A DNA stretch of 64,000 nucleotides from JAOUGY01 sp963825585 (GCA_963825585.1 CAWGTX010000001.1:310001-374000), one strand, 5' to 3'. Shown: positions 54,261-63,908, numbered from the stretch's first letter. Notes: generated by a model from the sequence alone, not told the origin. A program made the numbers and translations.

Positions 54261-54500
54261 TCAGGCTGCCATCGGGTGCACACCGGCATTCCCGGCCGGC
54301 GACGAAGATGCGGCATGCACATCGTCTCTGTGTGCCACCTGGCGCCCGTAGGCCGATGACAGAAGTGCGATGCCGGTGAAGAGGAGGAGTCTGGGCTCGC
54401 CCACCACGCCGGCGACCAGCACCGAAGCGAGACCGGTGAGGATGCCCACCACCATCACCGTGCGGGCGATGATCGGAGTGATGCGTTCGATGGTGCTCAT
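54261..54500 (-). CDS. Small two-helix membrane protein
   Basis: 79 residues from ATG 54500 (AGAGGT upstream). Two hydrophobic helices (ARTVMVVGILTGLASVLVAGVV and PRLLLFTGIALLSSAYG) and a hydrophilic tail. No family recognised. It is convergent with hup, separated by the terminator. Confidence 0.5.
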   Translation of the reverse strand: MSTIERITPIIARTVMVVGILTGLASVLVAGVVGEPRLLLFTGIALLSSAYGRQVAHRDDVHAASSSPAGNAGVHPMAA

Positions 54501-54597
54501 GTGGTGACCTCTCGTAGCGTGCCATCCATGCCATCGGCATCCGTGGGCTCGGAACTTGAATGCCTGCCACAGCCCCCGGCGGGCGCTCTCCACGCGA

Positions 54598-54626
54598 GAA
54601 CGCCGTGACCGGTGGTCACGGCGTTC
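54598..54626 (-). terminator. Terminator after the SCP2 gene
   Basis: gaacgccgtgacc and ggtcacggcgttc form a perfect 13-bp stem around ggt, 22 bp past the stop of the SCP2-domain gene on the minus strand. Confidence 0.7.
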
Positions 54627-54647
54627 GGTGTTCTGCGTCTGCTGAAC

Positions 54648-55034
54648 TCAGTACTCGACTTCGATGTCCTTGGTGGCCGACTGCCATTGTGTGATGGCGG
54701 CCTGGTGCATCATCAGCTTGGCGAGGTTGCCCCCCACCTTGAGCTTGCCGGTCATGAAGGCGGTCTGGGTGTTCAGCTCGCCCTTGGAGATGGCGGTGGC
54801 GGTCTCGTAGCTCTGCCCCACGGTTACGTCGGCGCCCTCATCGGTTCCGAGTGCCAATTGTGCGCTCCCTCCCGACGCCTTCATGTAATACGAGATGGGG
54901 CCGTCAGGAGCGTCGCTCACGTCGAACTGGAGTCCGAGGTCGGCATTGGCGATCGAGCCCTTGAAACCGGGGTGGGCGTTGAGGGCGGCGGTGACGGCGT
55001 TGGCCCAGTCCTCGCTCAGGAACTTGTATCCCAT
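54648..55034 (-). CDS. SCP2 sterol-binding domain protein
   Basis: 128 residues, a single SCP2 domain: SEDWANAVTAALNAHPGFKGSI at the N-terminus, a central sheet (GADVTVGQSYETATAISKGELNTQTAFMTGKLKVGGNLAKLM) and the last helix. The fold makes a hydrophobic tunnel for lipids or acyl-CoA. The ligand is unknown. ATG 55034 follows AGGGAG. The next gene upstream is a DapA-family aldolase. Confidence 0.85.
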   Translation of the reverse strand: MGYKFLSEDWANAVTAALNAHPGFKGSIANADLGLQFDVSDAPDGPISYYMKASGGSAQLALGTDEGADVTVGQSYETATAISKGELNTQTAFMTGKLKVGGNLAKLMMHQAAITQWQSATKDIEVEY

Positions 55035-55100
55035 GGGTTCTCCCTTGTATCGGTTGGGTGTGGGTGAGGCTAGCAGCGAGCTATGTTTTTGAGCCGGCGC

Positions 55101-55970
55101 TCAAATGCTGCGGGCGGCCTCGAGTACTCGGGCCGCGGTCTTCCTGTCGACGGCTGCCAGGGGTGCCCGGGGCCTGCCGGGCTGTAGGCCTGCAGCGCTG
55201 GCGGCTGCCTTGACCCCTGGGATCCCGGGCGCTTCCACGATGGCGCTGACGGCGGTGAGCCGCGACTGGAGGGCGAGACCTTTGGCGGTGGAGCGGCGAG
55301 CGGCTGCGACCACCTCCAGGATGGCGGCGGGCATGTAGTTTGCCGAGGCGGTGATGGCCCCGTATGCGCCTGCCGCCATGGCGAGGCTGAGGCTGGCGGT
55401 GGCGCCGTTGAACAGGATGAAGTCCTCGGGCGCCGAGGACACGATGCGTTGGATCCTCACGGCGTCTCCGCCCGAGTCTTTCATGCCGACGATGTTGGGA
55501 TGGGTGGCCAGTCGTGCGGTCACCTCCTCGTCGAGGGCGTATCCGGTGTTCGGCGGTACCGAATACAACAGCACGGGGATCGGGGACGCCTCCGCCACGG
55601 CCGAGAAGTAGGCCTCCTGTGCTGTCGTGGTCCGTCGGGCGAACGTGGTGGGAGTCACCACCAATGCCGCATCTGCTCCGGCATCGGTCGCCTCGTTGAT
55701 TTGGGTGATGGCCACTCGCACCGACTCGGCCCAGATGCCGACCATGGCGAACGGCTTGGAACCCAACGTCGTCGACACCTCGGTGAGCAACCTGGCCCGC
55801 TCTCCCGGTTCGACGGTGGAACCCTCCCCGGTGGATCCGGCGATGAGGAACCCCTCGATGCCGTGCCCGGCGAGTGTGGTCAGGTTGTGACGGTGGAAGG
55901 CGAGGTCGATCTCTCCCTGCTTGTCGAACGGGGTGATGAGGGCGGGCATGACGCGGGGCGGAGTTCTCAT
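55101..55970 (-). CDS. DHDPS/NAL-family lyase (DapA-like)
   Basis: 289 residues, a TIM barrel. ALITPFDKQGEID, GFLIAGSTGEGSTV, LLYSVPPNTGYAL (active-site Tyr) and VGMKDSGGD (Schiff-base Lys) are intact. The family includes dihydrodipicolinate synthase and several keto-acid aldolases. No lysine gene is adjacent, so the reaction is left open and dapA is not assigned. It lies 25 bp downstream of the last TadG gene on the same strand. Confidence 0.85.
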   Translation of the reverse strand: MRTPPRVMPALITPFDKQGEIDLAFHRHNLTTLAGHGIEGFLIAGSTGEGSTVEPGERARLLTEVSTTLGSKPFAMVGIWAESVRVAITQINEATDAGADAALVVTPTTFARRTTTAQEAYFSAVAEASPIPVLLYSVPPNTGYALDEEVTARLATHPNIVGMKDSGGDAVRIQRIVSSAPEDFILFNGATASLSLAMAAGAYGAITASANYMPAAILEVVAAARRSTAKGLALQSRLTAVSAIVEAPGIPGVKAAASAAGLQPGRPRAPLAAVDRKTAARVLEAARSI

Positions 55971-55995
55971 GCCGACAGACTACGGGCGGTCGACC

Positions 55996-57447
55996 TCAGC
56001 GGTACAACTCGACACGGTACGGATTGATGGTGGTGCCGGGGGCCGGGTCGCCCCGTAACCGCTCGGGCAACGCCAGATCCGGGAGGATGAAGGCCGTCAT
56101 CTGCTGCATTGCGTAGCCGTTGCCGTTGCAGCCGGTACACGTTTCGCCGGGATGGAACTCGATCCAGTTGTTGCCCCGCTTCCACCACGTCCCTTGGATG
56201 AAGATCGGCTTGAAGCTCTGCACCGGGAGCCACGAGTTGCCGTTTCCGAGGTTTGGGGTGGTGAACTGCGGAACCCAGGAGAAACGTGGACTCGTCTCCA
56301 GGGATTGGCTGAAGATCACGCCGTGGGCAGCGGTCCAGGCGCCGAGGCATGCGCCCATGTGCTCCCAAGAGGCCGGCCGGTCGAGGGTACCGTCGAGGTT
56401 CCAGTCCTGGTCACCATTGAGGGCGTTGTCGAAGGTGGCGGGAGAGCATACGGCAGGCCCGCTCCCGTTGAGGTAGTACCAAAGCGGCCGGTCGTCGAGG
56501 TTGTAGGTGGTGACACTTCGCTTCGGGTTCGAACCCTGCTGCAGGCGTGGCGTGAGGCCGTAGGGGAGGGGTCCGGTGGCCAGTCCCTCGGCGGCGCCGG
56601 CGTTGGGAAAACCGGTGTCGGTGTTGAGCGTGTTCACGCCGAAGTTGTAACAACGGTCTTCAACGGTTCCATCGGCAGCTTTCCAAGGCAACACGGGATG
56701 GTCGTACCCAGCTGCGATGTTGATCGCCAACACCTCGCCGAGCGGCGAGGCGTTGCAGTTCTCCGGGATCACCAGGTCGAGGTCGCCGTAGCGTCGGCCT
56801 TTGAGGGTGCCGAAGTTGCCGGCGGAGGGTCCCGTGCAGGGGGGCTGGGCATTGCCGCCCGATGTGGAGGTGAGGCAGGCGTGGTCACCGCCGCTCACGG
56901 TGCTCGGGAGCCCGAACGGGAGGATGCCGCCACTCAGACGGTCGTTGATACGGGCTGTCGCCACCGCGCTGGTGGTGATCTCGTCCACCCCGAGAGCCCG
57001 GCCGAAGGTCGTGTCGGTGATCTGATCGGGGACTCTCACCCTCAGGAACCCCCTGGGATCGAGGCTGATGCAGTCGAGGCTGGTGACCGCCCACCCGGAG
57101 GGTGCCGGGAGCGACGTGTATCTGAATCCTCCGGTGTTCTTACCCGGGTCGGCGCATCCGGCCCACATCGTCTGCCATTCGGCGTTGGAGTAGGTGGCAT
57201 CCAGGTTCTGGCGGGCGATGGTGAGGACGCTGTCGACGATCCCCTGGCTCGACTGAGTGGCCACCACCTGGATCACGCCTGCCAGCGCCGCCGTGTCGGC
57301 GACCGACTGGTCACCCCTCCGCTCGTTGAATCCGGCCGAGATGTCGACGACCAACGCCGCCATCCCCACGATCAACATGAGAGCGCCGGCCACCATGACG
57401 ATCGTGGCACCACGTTCGGTCGTCCCGGTGGTCTGCCCGTCGGTCAT
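55996..57447 (-). CDS. TadG-like Flp pilus assembly protein, pair 1
   Basis: 483 residues. The N-terminus ERGATIVMVAGALMLIVGMAALVVDISAGFNERR, QSVADTAALAG is the TadG/TadE-like secreted-pilus signature; the rest is a long extracytoplasmic domain with several Cys pairs (for example CTGCNGNG near the end). The family is thought to sit at the pilus base or in the envelope. Its start overlaps the stop of the TadE gene upstream (57444-57447). It is the last of four pairs. Confidence 0.8.
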   Translation of the reverse strand: MTDGQTTGTTERGATIVMVAGALMLIVGMAALVVDISAGFNERRGDQSVADTAALAGVIQVVATQSSQGIVDSVLTIARQNLDATYSNAEWQTMWAGCADPGKNTGGFRYTSLPAPSGWAVTSLDCISLDPRGFLRVRVPDQITDTTFGRALGVDEITTSAVATARINDRLSGGILPFGLPSTVSGGDHACLTSTSGGNAQPPCTGPSAGNFGTLKGRRYGDLDLVIPENCNASPLGEVLAINIAAGYDHPVLPWKAADGTVEDRCYNFGVNTLNTDTGFPNAGAAEGLATGPLPYGLTPRLQQGSNPKRSVTTYNLDDRPLWYYLNGSGPAVCSPATFDNALNGDQDWNLDGTLDRPASWEHMGACLGAWTAAHGVIFSQSLETSPRFSWVPQFTTPNLGNGNSWLPVQSFKPIFIQGTWWKRGNNWIEFHPGETCTGCNGNGYAMQQMTAFILPDLALPERLRGDPAPGTTINPYRVELYR

Positions 57448-57875
57448 GGGCAGACCATGCCGGCGGTCGCGGTCCAGGTGGCTTTCTGCTCGAGCCGGAA
57501 GTCGATGGTGGAGCTCACGTCACCGGGAAGCATCGATGAGATCATCGGCGCATTGCTGAGCGAGTCGACGTCGGCGGTGACCGTGATGGTGGCGGTACTC
57601 CCCAGGGTGTCGCTCGTTCTGGTCAGGTCGATGGTGATCTGGCCTATGCCGTTTGAGAAGTCCATGGAGTCGCACACCAGATCACGAATGGCGGTCGCCG
57701 AGCCTCCGTTGACGGCGGCAAAGCGGGCGCCCTCTCGCGCCCCATGGCGCACGTCATTGAACTGGGCGAACACGGCACCGAACTCGATGATGCCGAGGAG
57801 TAGCAACAGCAACAACGGTGCGACCATCGCCATCTCGACGATCGCTGCGCCGCGTTCACGCGGAGCGTCTCTCAC
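57444..57875 (-). CDS. TadE-like minor pseudopilin, pair 1
   Basis: 143 residues from GTG 57875, with GGAGG 10 bases upstream. ERGAAIVEMAMVAPLLLLLL has the G-x4-E prepilin-type cleavage pattern followed by one hydrophobic helix, then FNDVRHGAREGARFAAVNGG, the conserved TadE block. It is expected to be processed and incorporated at the pilus or its base. Coupled to TadG pair 1 by overlap. Confidence 0.85.
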   Translation of the reverse strand: MRDAPRERGAAIVEMAMVAPLLLLLLLGIIEFGAVFAQFNDVRHGAREGARFAAVNGGSATAIRDLVCDSMDFSNGIGQITIDLTRTSDTLGSTATITVTADVDSLSNAPMISSMLPGDVSSTIDFRLEQKATWTATAGMVCP

Positions 57876-57968
57876 GGGGTCCCAACCTCCACGTTGACTA
57901 TGACCGCTTCATCGTCAGAAACAACGATGGAACTTGAGCGCGGCCCAAGCGCCGGTGAAAGACGCGGG

Positions 57969-59429
57969 TCAGCGGGTCAGTTCGACCCGCACGAACACGT
58001 CGCTGGGTGATCCGCCGTTGAGCGTGCTCTGGCAGACGTCGGCAGGCAGGTGGCTGCACTTCAGAACCAGTGCACTTGCTGCGACGAGGGTGCGCTGGCC
58101 GGGGGCGGCGATCGTGATCGCTCCACTCATCCCGGGATCGTGGCGGCACGACTCACCGGCGGTCACCACCACGTCGCCGTCGCACGTCCACTGCGGACCA
58201 TGGTTGGTCCAGATCGACTGGATGAAGATGGGGGCGAATTCCCGGATGTCGTAGTCGGCTCCGTTGGGAACGGGGCTCGACTGGAAGTACACGGGGACCG
58301 ATGCCAGCCTGGGTGTCCGTGACAGATCCGCCGTGAACAGCAGTCCGGTGTGATCTGTGAGGCAGTCGATCATGAGCTGCTTGGCGGCGTCCCAATCGGC
58401 AGGGGAGCCACCGAGGGCCCGGGCTGCCACGCACGACGGCGTGGTCACGTCGCCGCGGATGTAGCTCCAGAGCGCCACGTTGTCGATGGTCCTGCCCCCG
58501 AAGATGCTGAACCCACCTCCCTGGAACGGACCCCGGTCGAGTCGGCCGGCGTACCCGCCCCCGAACGTGCCCCCGGTGACGAGACCGTCGGTGATGTCCG
58601 CTGCCGAGTAGCCGCCTCCCGGGCCCACCCGGTCGGGGAACAGCGGACGCGGGAGTGCCGGACATCCCGACCCGTTGAGGCGGGCTCCGGCATCGATCGC
58701 CGGCGCCAACCCGAAGAAGTGGTCGATGCCGTTGGCCATCGTCCACGCCAGCGGGGCCGGGGTGAGCCCGCTGGTACAGGTGGTGTTCGAGGGGCCTGGG
58801 TCGACGTCGGTGTAGAAGTAGGGCACGAAGTCGCCGAAGTTGCCGGAGGCGGGGGAGCCACACACTCCGGCCCCGGCGGTGGACGCCTTGATGCAGAACT
58901 CGATGCCGCTGCCGCTGAACAACCCTGAAGGGAATCCTCCGCCGCCCTCCAGGCTGGATGAGAGCGTCGCCTCGGCCGCCGCGAACGTCGAGATCTCATC
59001 CCGCCCCAGCACACGGCCGAACGTCGTTGGCACGTCCTGATCGGGGATGCGCACCCTCATGGTGGTGAAGTCGGCCGAGAAGCTGATACAGGCCGACCCG
59101 TTCACGATCCCCAACGATCCGAGGGTGGAGGGGTTGACGAGTGCTTCGGCGTCGATGCAGGCGCTCCAGTCGGCGTCGGTGATGGTGCCTGGGGTGTTGG
59201 TGTTGGCGATCTGTTTGGCCTCGTCCACCGCCACCTGAAGCGGATTGGCGGCGGTGGTGACGGCCGCCTCCAGCAGTCCGCCGATGGCAGCTGTGTCGGC
59301 TGCTCCCACGTCCTGGCGTCGCTCGTTGAGGGCGGCGGAATAGTCGATGGCGATGGCGGCGATACCCATCAGCAGGAACATCGACCCGGCCACCAGCACG
59401 GCTGTCGCACCGCGTTCCCGAATCAACAT
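57969..59429 (-). CDS. TadG-like Flp pilus assembly protein, pair 2
   Basis: 486 residues. RERGATAVLVAGSMFLLMGIAAIAIDYSAALNERRQDVGAADTAAIGG at the start, then a large extracytoplasmic domain. The N-terminal 200 residues align by eye with those of pairs 1 and 3 (for example VPTTFGRVLGRDEISTFA matches TTFGRALGVDEITTSA), while the C-terminal half differs. Overlaps TadE pair 2 at 59423-59429. Confidence 0.8.
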   Translation of the reverse strand: MLIRERGATAVLVAGSMFLLMGIAAIAIDYSAALNERRQDVGAADTAAIGGLLEAAVTTAANPLQVAVDEAKQIANTNTPGTITDADWSACIDAEALVNPSTLGSLGIVNGSACISFSADFTTMRVRIPDQDVPTTFGRVLGRDEISTFAAAEATLSSSLEGGGGFPSGLFSGSGIEFCIKASTAGAGVCGSPASGNFGDFVPYFYTDVDPGPSNTTCTSGLTPAPLAWTMANGIDHFFGLAPAIDAGARLNGSGCPALPRPLFPDRVGPGGGYSAADITDGLVTGGTFGGGYAGRLDRGPFQGGGFSIFGGRTIDNVALWSYIRGDVTTPSCVAARALGGSPADWDAAKQLMIDCLTDHTGLLFTADLSRTPRLASVPVYFQSSPVPNGADYDIREFAPIFIQSIWTNHGPQWTCDGDVVVTAGESCRHDPGMSGAITIAAPGQRTLVAASALVLKCSHLPADVCQSTLNGGSPSDVFVRVELTR

Positions 59430-59836
59430 GTGGTGAACCCGGTGTTCGACCAGGAGGGCGCCTGCTCCAGCCTGGTTTCGATGGTCGCCTCGAGGGTCGC
59501 CGGGAACAGCGGCCCGAAGAACCCGGTGAGCGAGGTGGGTACGGCTCTGACGCCGACCTCGACCCGATCGCCTATCCCCGGGCCGTCGCGGCGGAGCCCG
59601 ACGTCGACGGACTGAAGACCCGTGATGTCCATGCGGTTGCAGGTCTCGGTGACGATCTCTGGCCCAGTCAGCACGGTGGTGGTTGCCGCCAGTCGCGCTG
59701 CTTCGCGGGCGCCGTGGCGTACGTCGATGTTCTGCGAGTACAGCCAGCCGAACTCGACGATGCCGATCAGAAGGAGCACCAGGAGCGGCAGCAACACGGC
59801 GAACTCCACCAGACTCGCCCCACGCTCATGTTTCAC
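59423..59836 (-). CDS. TadE-like minor pseudopilin, pair 2
   Basis: 137 residues from GTG 59836, chosen because GAGGTTGGGAC precedes it as it does the pair 1 gene; a TTG at 59848 is the alternative. HERGASLVEFAVLLPLLVLL with G-x4-E, then SQNIDVRHGAREAARLAATT, the TadE block. Role as for pair 1. Confidence 0.85.
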   Translation of the reverse strand: MKHERGASLVEFAVLLPLLVLLLIGIVEFGWLYSQNIDVRHGAREAARLAATTTVLTGPEIVTETCNRMDITGLQSVDVGLRRDGPGIGDRVEVGVRAVPTSLTGFFGPLFPATLEATIETRLEQAPSWSNTGFTTC

Positions 59837-59906
59837 GATCAGTCCCAACCTCGCGCCCTCGGGACATAGGTCGCTGGACCCAGGCGCGCGTTACATCGGC
59901 AGGTGA

Positions 59907-61301
59907 CTATTGAGTGAGCGAGTACACGCGCTCGCCTGGGGTCGCCGGGAAGAACTCGAGTATCGAGCCCGGGAGCATGCCTCGCTCGAGCGCCAACGCC
60001 GTGAGGCCCTCCACACGCTTGCCGTTCCAGTTCCCGTTGGCAGGCCCGCATGATGTTGTCGCAGCCGTGAGCGGGTTCGGGCATGTCGAAGTGTGGGATG
60101 ACTCACCCGGACTGTGCACGATGTTGCATCGATTTGCGTTGCAGTCCGAGTAGACGGTCTCCAGGAACACCGGCACGAAGTCCACGATCCGGTACATGCC
60201 GGCTCCGTTCCCCAACGGGTTGTTGAGATCGGGCACCGCTACGAATCGGCGATTGTCTGCCAGAGCCGACGTGAAGAGTACGCCATCGCTCGGGTTCCAT
60301 GAGTCGAGGCACGAGATCATGGTCGCCCGCGAGTTGACACCTGCGCAGGCCCCGGAAACGCTGCCCACGAGATAGTTCCAGAGGGGCCGATTGTCGAGCG
60401 ACAACCCGCTCACATTGCGACAGGAGCCGGAGTCGCAGCGGAGCCTGGAGGTGGCGCCCGCTGTCACGAGTCCCCTGGTTGCCGCAATCTGCAGCCCCGA
60501 GCCTGCCTGGCCCTCTATCTCGTTCGGGGTTTCGCTCCTGTTCGGGCACGCACTGACGTCGTTCGTCACGAGCCCGCCTGCGGACCAGGTGCCGAGTATG
60601 TGGTCGGTGCCCACGATGACGTTGGACTCCAGCCTGGTCTGGGCTGAGCCGGAACACGAAGTCGAAGTCGGCACGTCGGTGTTCCCGTAGAGGCGGATGT
60701 CGAGAAAGCCGAAGTTCCCACCGACGGGGCCGTCGCACGGGGCCACACTCTGCGGTGCCTGGTTTGAGAACAGGCAGGTGTGAGTACCGCCTGAATATGC
60801 GAACGGGACCACCGTGGACGACGCCTGAGAAGCCTGACCGGCCTCGGCGAAAGCTGAGACGTCGATCGAGTTCGTACCAATCGCTCCGGCGAACGCAGTG
60901 TCAACTTCGTCAGTGGGAAGCACGACGCGCGCTTGGTCGAAGTTTGATGAGAAGGACACGCACGGGGTGCTGGAGGCAACCACTGCCAAGTGGTTCGGAT
61001 CGGCACACGCACCCCAATTCAAGGTGCGGCCCGGTAGGTTCTCTGCGACGACATCTCGTGCTTCGGCGGCGCCGCGGTTCGCTGCCTCACCCAGGCTGCA
61101 TCCAGGAAGACCGCTATTGCACGAGGTAGCCGCCTGAAGTGCGGCGAGTGCAGCGAAATCCACGCCGGTCTGGGCCTGACGGCGTTCGCTGAACGCCTGT
61201 CCGCCGTCGAGGGCCACGGCGGCAACGCCCATGAGCAGGATCAGCGAGCCAGCGACGATTACTGCGGCCGCTCCCCGCTCCGTGCGCTGGCTCAGGGACA
61301 C
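59907..61301 (-). CDS. TadG-like Flp pilus assembly protein, pair 3
   Basis: 464 residues from GTG 61301. TERGAAAVIVAGSLILLMGVAAVALDGGQAFSERRQAQTGVDFAALAALQ, then a large, Cys-containing outer domain (LDNRPLWNYLVGSVSGACAG resembles LDDRPLWYYLNGSGPAVCSP in pair 1). It overlaps TadE pair 3 by 10 bases. Confidence 0.8.
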   Translation of the reverse strand: MSLSQRTERGAAAVIVAGSLILLMGVAAVALDGGQAFSERRQAQTGVDFAALAALQAATSCNSGLPGCSLGEAANRGAAEARDVVAENLPGRTLNWGACADPNHLAVVASSTPCVSFSSNFDQARVVLPTDEVDTAFAGAIGTNSIDVSAFAEAGQASQASSTVVPFAYSGGTHTCLFSNQAPQSVAPCDGPVGGNFGFLDIRLYGNTDVPTSTSCSGSAQTRLESNVIVGTDHILGTWSAGGLVTNDVSACPNRSETPNEIEGQAGSGLQIAATRGLVTAGATSRLRCDSGSCRNVSGLSLDNRPLWNYLVGSVSGACAGVNSRATMISCLDSWNPSDGVLFTSALADNRRFVAVPDLNNPLGNGAGMYRIVDFVPVFLETVYSDCNANRCNIVHSPGESSHTSTCPNPLTAATTSCGPANGNWNGKRVEGLTALALERGMLPGSILEFFPATPGERVYSLTQ

Positions 61302-61744
61302 GTCAAGACCTCTCCAGGCGTGAACTGAGTCGTCGGTTGTTCAACTCTTCCGTACACCTCGGACTCCAGTGTCACGGTGCCACCCCATGCCCACGTGAAG
61401 AAGCCGGTGATCTGAGTGAGGTCCGCCTCGATGATGACGCCGGCGGTGTCGCCGGGGTCAGAACCTGTGGCGAGACTCTCGATTCTGATGATGGCGCCGT
61501 TCGCGATGATGTCGTCGCTACACACTCGAGCAATGATGTCGGCGTCGGTGCCGTCGACAACGGCGAGCCGGAGCACCTCGCGCGCCTTGTGCCGGAGGTC
61601 GAGTTGCTGGGCGATTCCCCACCCGAACTCGACGATGCCGAGCAGCAGGAGGATCAAGAGGGGCGCCATGATGGCGAACTCGACCAGGCTCGCTCCCCGT
61701 TCTGACGAACGGCGATCCCGACGTTTCCCACCCTTATGACGCAT
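61292..61744 (-). CDS. TadE-like minor pseudopilin, pair 3
   Basis: 150 residues from ATG 61744 (GGAG 5-6 bases upstream); an ATG at 61768 is the alternative. SERGASLVEFAIMAPLLILLL with G-x4-E, then AQQLDLRHKAREVLRLAVVDG. A 212-bp gap without a gene separates it from TadG pair 4, so it may have its own promoter. Confidence 0.85.
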   Translation of the reverse strand: MRHKGGKRRDRRSSERGASLVEFAIMAPLLILLLLGIVEFGWGIAQQLDLRHKAREVLRLAVVDGTDADIIARVCSDDIIANGAIIRIESLATGSDPGDTAGVIIEADLTQITGFFTWAWGGTVTLESEVYGRVEQPTTQFTPGEVLTCP

Positions 61745-61956
61745 GTCCACTCCGCCCCCCGGCTTCACCCAACAAGTCCCGAGGATGGCCCGGGCGTTAC
61801 ACCGGTCCTGTCCAGAAGTTGGCAGTCTACCCGCGGATGGTCATGACAGACACCCGGCATCGACACCCAACCTCTGAGGCGTCAGTCAAGCCGACCGGCC
61901 GCACGCCGCAAGCGCATGAGGGTCCAGCCCGTGAGAACGAGCCACCGATCACGACG

Positions 61957-63363
61957 TCAGGGCTGGTTGGGCACCAGCCGCACCGGGTTGCCGATGATGC
62001 GGGCGGCCCAGGTGGTGCGGTCGTTGGGGTTGCTGAGTTCGTACCTCACCTTCCACCAGCAATCGACGAGGCAGTTGTACCCGTCCGGGATGTCCACCTC
62101 GATAGTCAGCCACTTGCCGTTGAAGAGGGGACTCCCGTTCGATGTCTGGATGCGGCATGACCCTGAGCCGGAACCGCCGCTCGCTCCGAGATCGTCCCGC
62201 GACGTGTAGGAACATGAGGCGGTGGCGCCGGTCGGATCCACGATCGACAGGAAGGCGTTGCCCCCGAAGTCCTCACCGGGGTCGAACAGGTCGATGACCA
62301 GTCTCTTCCCGGCGTGGACGGCCTCGATCTCCGCCAGGTTGATCGTGGCGACACCACCCACGTTGTTGAACACCGACATCTCGTTGAGGGCGTACACCCG
62401 GGGTGCCGGCCCGCCGGCGGTGGTGGCGGACAGCGAGTACTGGTTGGTGCCACCCAGCTCAGTGAAGGAAGAAACCTGGAGGACGTAGATGCCCGGCGTG
62501 GGACTGTTCACGGTACAGAGCGAAGCCCAACGGTTGCGGTAGGTGCTCGCCTGCGCCCCGGTCGGGATGGTCGCACCGCACGGGCCGATCGGGGTGTTGT
62601 CCGACGGGATGTACGGCGTGTTGTCGGGTTCGTGCAATCGGAACTGGGTGCCGAGGCCGCCACCGCCATCCTGAGGGGTGTCACCGGTTTCCGTCTGGTA
62701 GGTGGCACGTTCGTAGAAGCCCGCGTCATACATGCGGACGGTGAGTGGTCCCGATCCAGGGAACACCTCGATCCCGTAGTAGTAGCCCCGACTGCGGTAG
62801 CGGGGATTGGGATGCTCGCAGTCCCACGTTCCCGCCGTGTCGATGCACCGGGTGGCGTACGCGTCCCCGTTCCACTGGTTCGTCTGGGGCCCCGAGATCG
62901 CGGCCCAGAAGTTCGGAGTACCGGTGCAATATGCTCCCGTCGGGTCGGTTCCGAAGCAGTTGTCCGGAGAGCCGAGGGGAACCGGGAGGATGTACTGGGC
63001 GGTGGCGCGGCGGGCAACGTCCACGGTGTCGAACCCAAACACGCTCATGAAGAAGGTATCCACAGCAACGGTGAGGTCGACCTGGAGGCGGTTGTCCGGG
63101 AGGGGGGTGGCGATCATGCCACCCGGGGCAAATCCGTTGGCGGTGACGGCACCGGCGGCGTCCATCTCGGCCTGGCCCACCTCCGAAGGAAGATTCACCA
63201 CGCCGGCCAGTGCGGCGGCGTCGGCGGTTTTTTGCACCCGGTTGGCGTTGAGATACAGCCACCCGAGGTCAACTGCCAGGGCGGCCATGCCGAGCAGCAC
63301 CACGAGCATGATGGCGATCGTCGGGAGGGCGGCGCCCTGCTCGCGCTGTGGTCGGGACGTCAC
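61957..63363 (-). CDS. TadG-like protein with beta-rich C-terminus, pair 4
   Basis: 468 residues from GTG 63363. REQGAALPTIAIMLVVLLGMAALAVDLGWLYLNANRVQKTADAAALAG is the TadG N-terminus without the Glu of the pseudopilins. The C-terminal ~270 residues differ from the other three: repeated beta segments (PGIYVLQVSSFTELGGTNQYSLSATT, KRLVIDLFDPGEDFGGNAFLSIVDP) resemble pre-peptidase or lectin-type domains. Overlaps TadE pair 4 at 63360-63363. Confidence 0.78.
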   Translation of the reverse strand: MTSRPQREQGAALPTIAIMLVVLLGMAALAVDLGWLYLNANRVQKTADAAALAGVVNLPSEVGQAEMDAAGAVTANGFAPGGMIATPLPDNRLQVDLTVAVDTFFMSVFGFDTVDVARRATAQYILPVPLGSPDNCFGTDPTGAYCTGTPNFWAAISGPQTNQWNGDAYATRCIDTAGTWDCEHPNPRYRSRGYYYGIEVFPGSGPLTVRMYDAGFYERATYQTETGDTPQDGGGGLGTQFRLHEPDNTPYIPSDNTPIGPCGATIPTGAQASTYRNRWASLCTVNSPTPGIYVLQVSSFTELGGTNQYSLSATTAGGPAPRVYALNEMSVFNNVGGVATINLAEIEAVHAGKRLVIDLFDPGEDFGGNAFLSIVDPTGATASCSYTSRDDLGASGGSGSGSCRIQTSNGSPLFNGKWLTIEVDIPDGYNCLVDCWWKVRYELSNPNDRTTWAARIIGNPVRLVPNQP

Positions 63364-63908
63364 TGGTACGCCTCGGGTTCGAGTCGGGAGACCGACCGCT
63401 CGTCGATCTGGTAGGTGCCGTTGAACGGGAACAACCCAGTGATCCAGGCTTCCTGGACGAGCACTCGAACACCAACGATGTCGAGTGGCTGCCCGGGTCC
63501 CGAGATGGTCTGTCGGGCGGTCTGTGGGTATCCAGAGTCCGAGCCGGCCCAGTCGCTGCAGTCGGTCGGATCACCGCCCACGGTGAGCGTGTAGACATTC
63601 GGAGAGCCGACCACGGCACCGGTGCCGGGGCTCGCCTTGTAGATCTCGACGCGTTGCAGGTTGTCGATCGCCGACCCACCGGCGAGGGTTCCGCCGACTT
63701 CCTGAAGCACGAAACAGTCGGCGTCGGGATCGTTGCCGGCGAGGCTCGCCACCCGAACACCGTCGCGGGCGGCGGCCGACACGGTGAGGTACGACCGGAA
63801 GGCGAGGCCGAGCTCGAGCATTCCGACCACCAGCAGCAACAGCAAGGGCAGCACGATCGCCATCTCGACGATCGTGGCGCCGCGTTCGCCCGCACCCACA
63901 GACTTCAT
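63360..63908 (-). CDS. TadE-like minor pseudopilin, pair 4
   Basis: 182 residues from ATG 63908. GERGATIVEMAIVLPLLLLL with G-x4-E, then FRSYLTVSAAARDGVRVASLAG, and a longer outer domain than the other three. It is the first gene of the four-pair array in the direction of transcription; the remaining 92 bp of the window upstream of it may contain the promoter but show no clear one. Confidence 0.85.
   Translation of the reverse strand: MKSVGAGERGATIVEMAIVLPLLLLLVVGMLELGLAFRSYLTVSAAARDGVRVASLAGNDPDADCFVLQEVGGTLAGGSAIDNLQRVEIYKASPGTGAVVGSPNVYTLTVGGDPTDCSDWAGSDSGYPQTARQTISGPGQPLDIVGVRVLVQEAWITGLFPFNGTYQIDERSVSRLEPEAYQ

Noticed and set aside
55101..55970. Assignment of the DHDPS-family gene as dapA
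   Set aside because: Active-site residues fit several enzymes of the family, and no lysine-pathway neighbour supports dapA.
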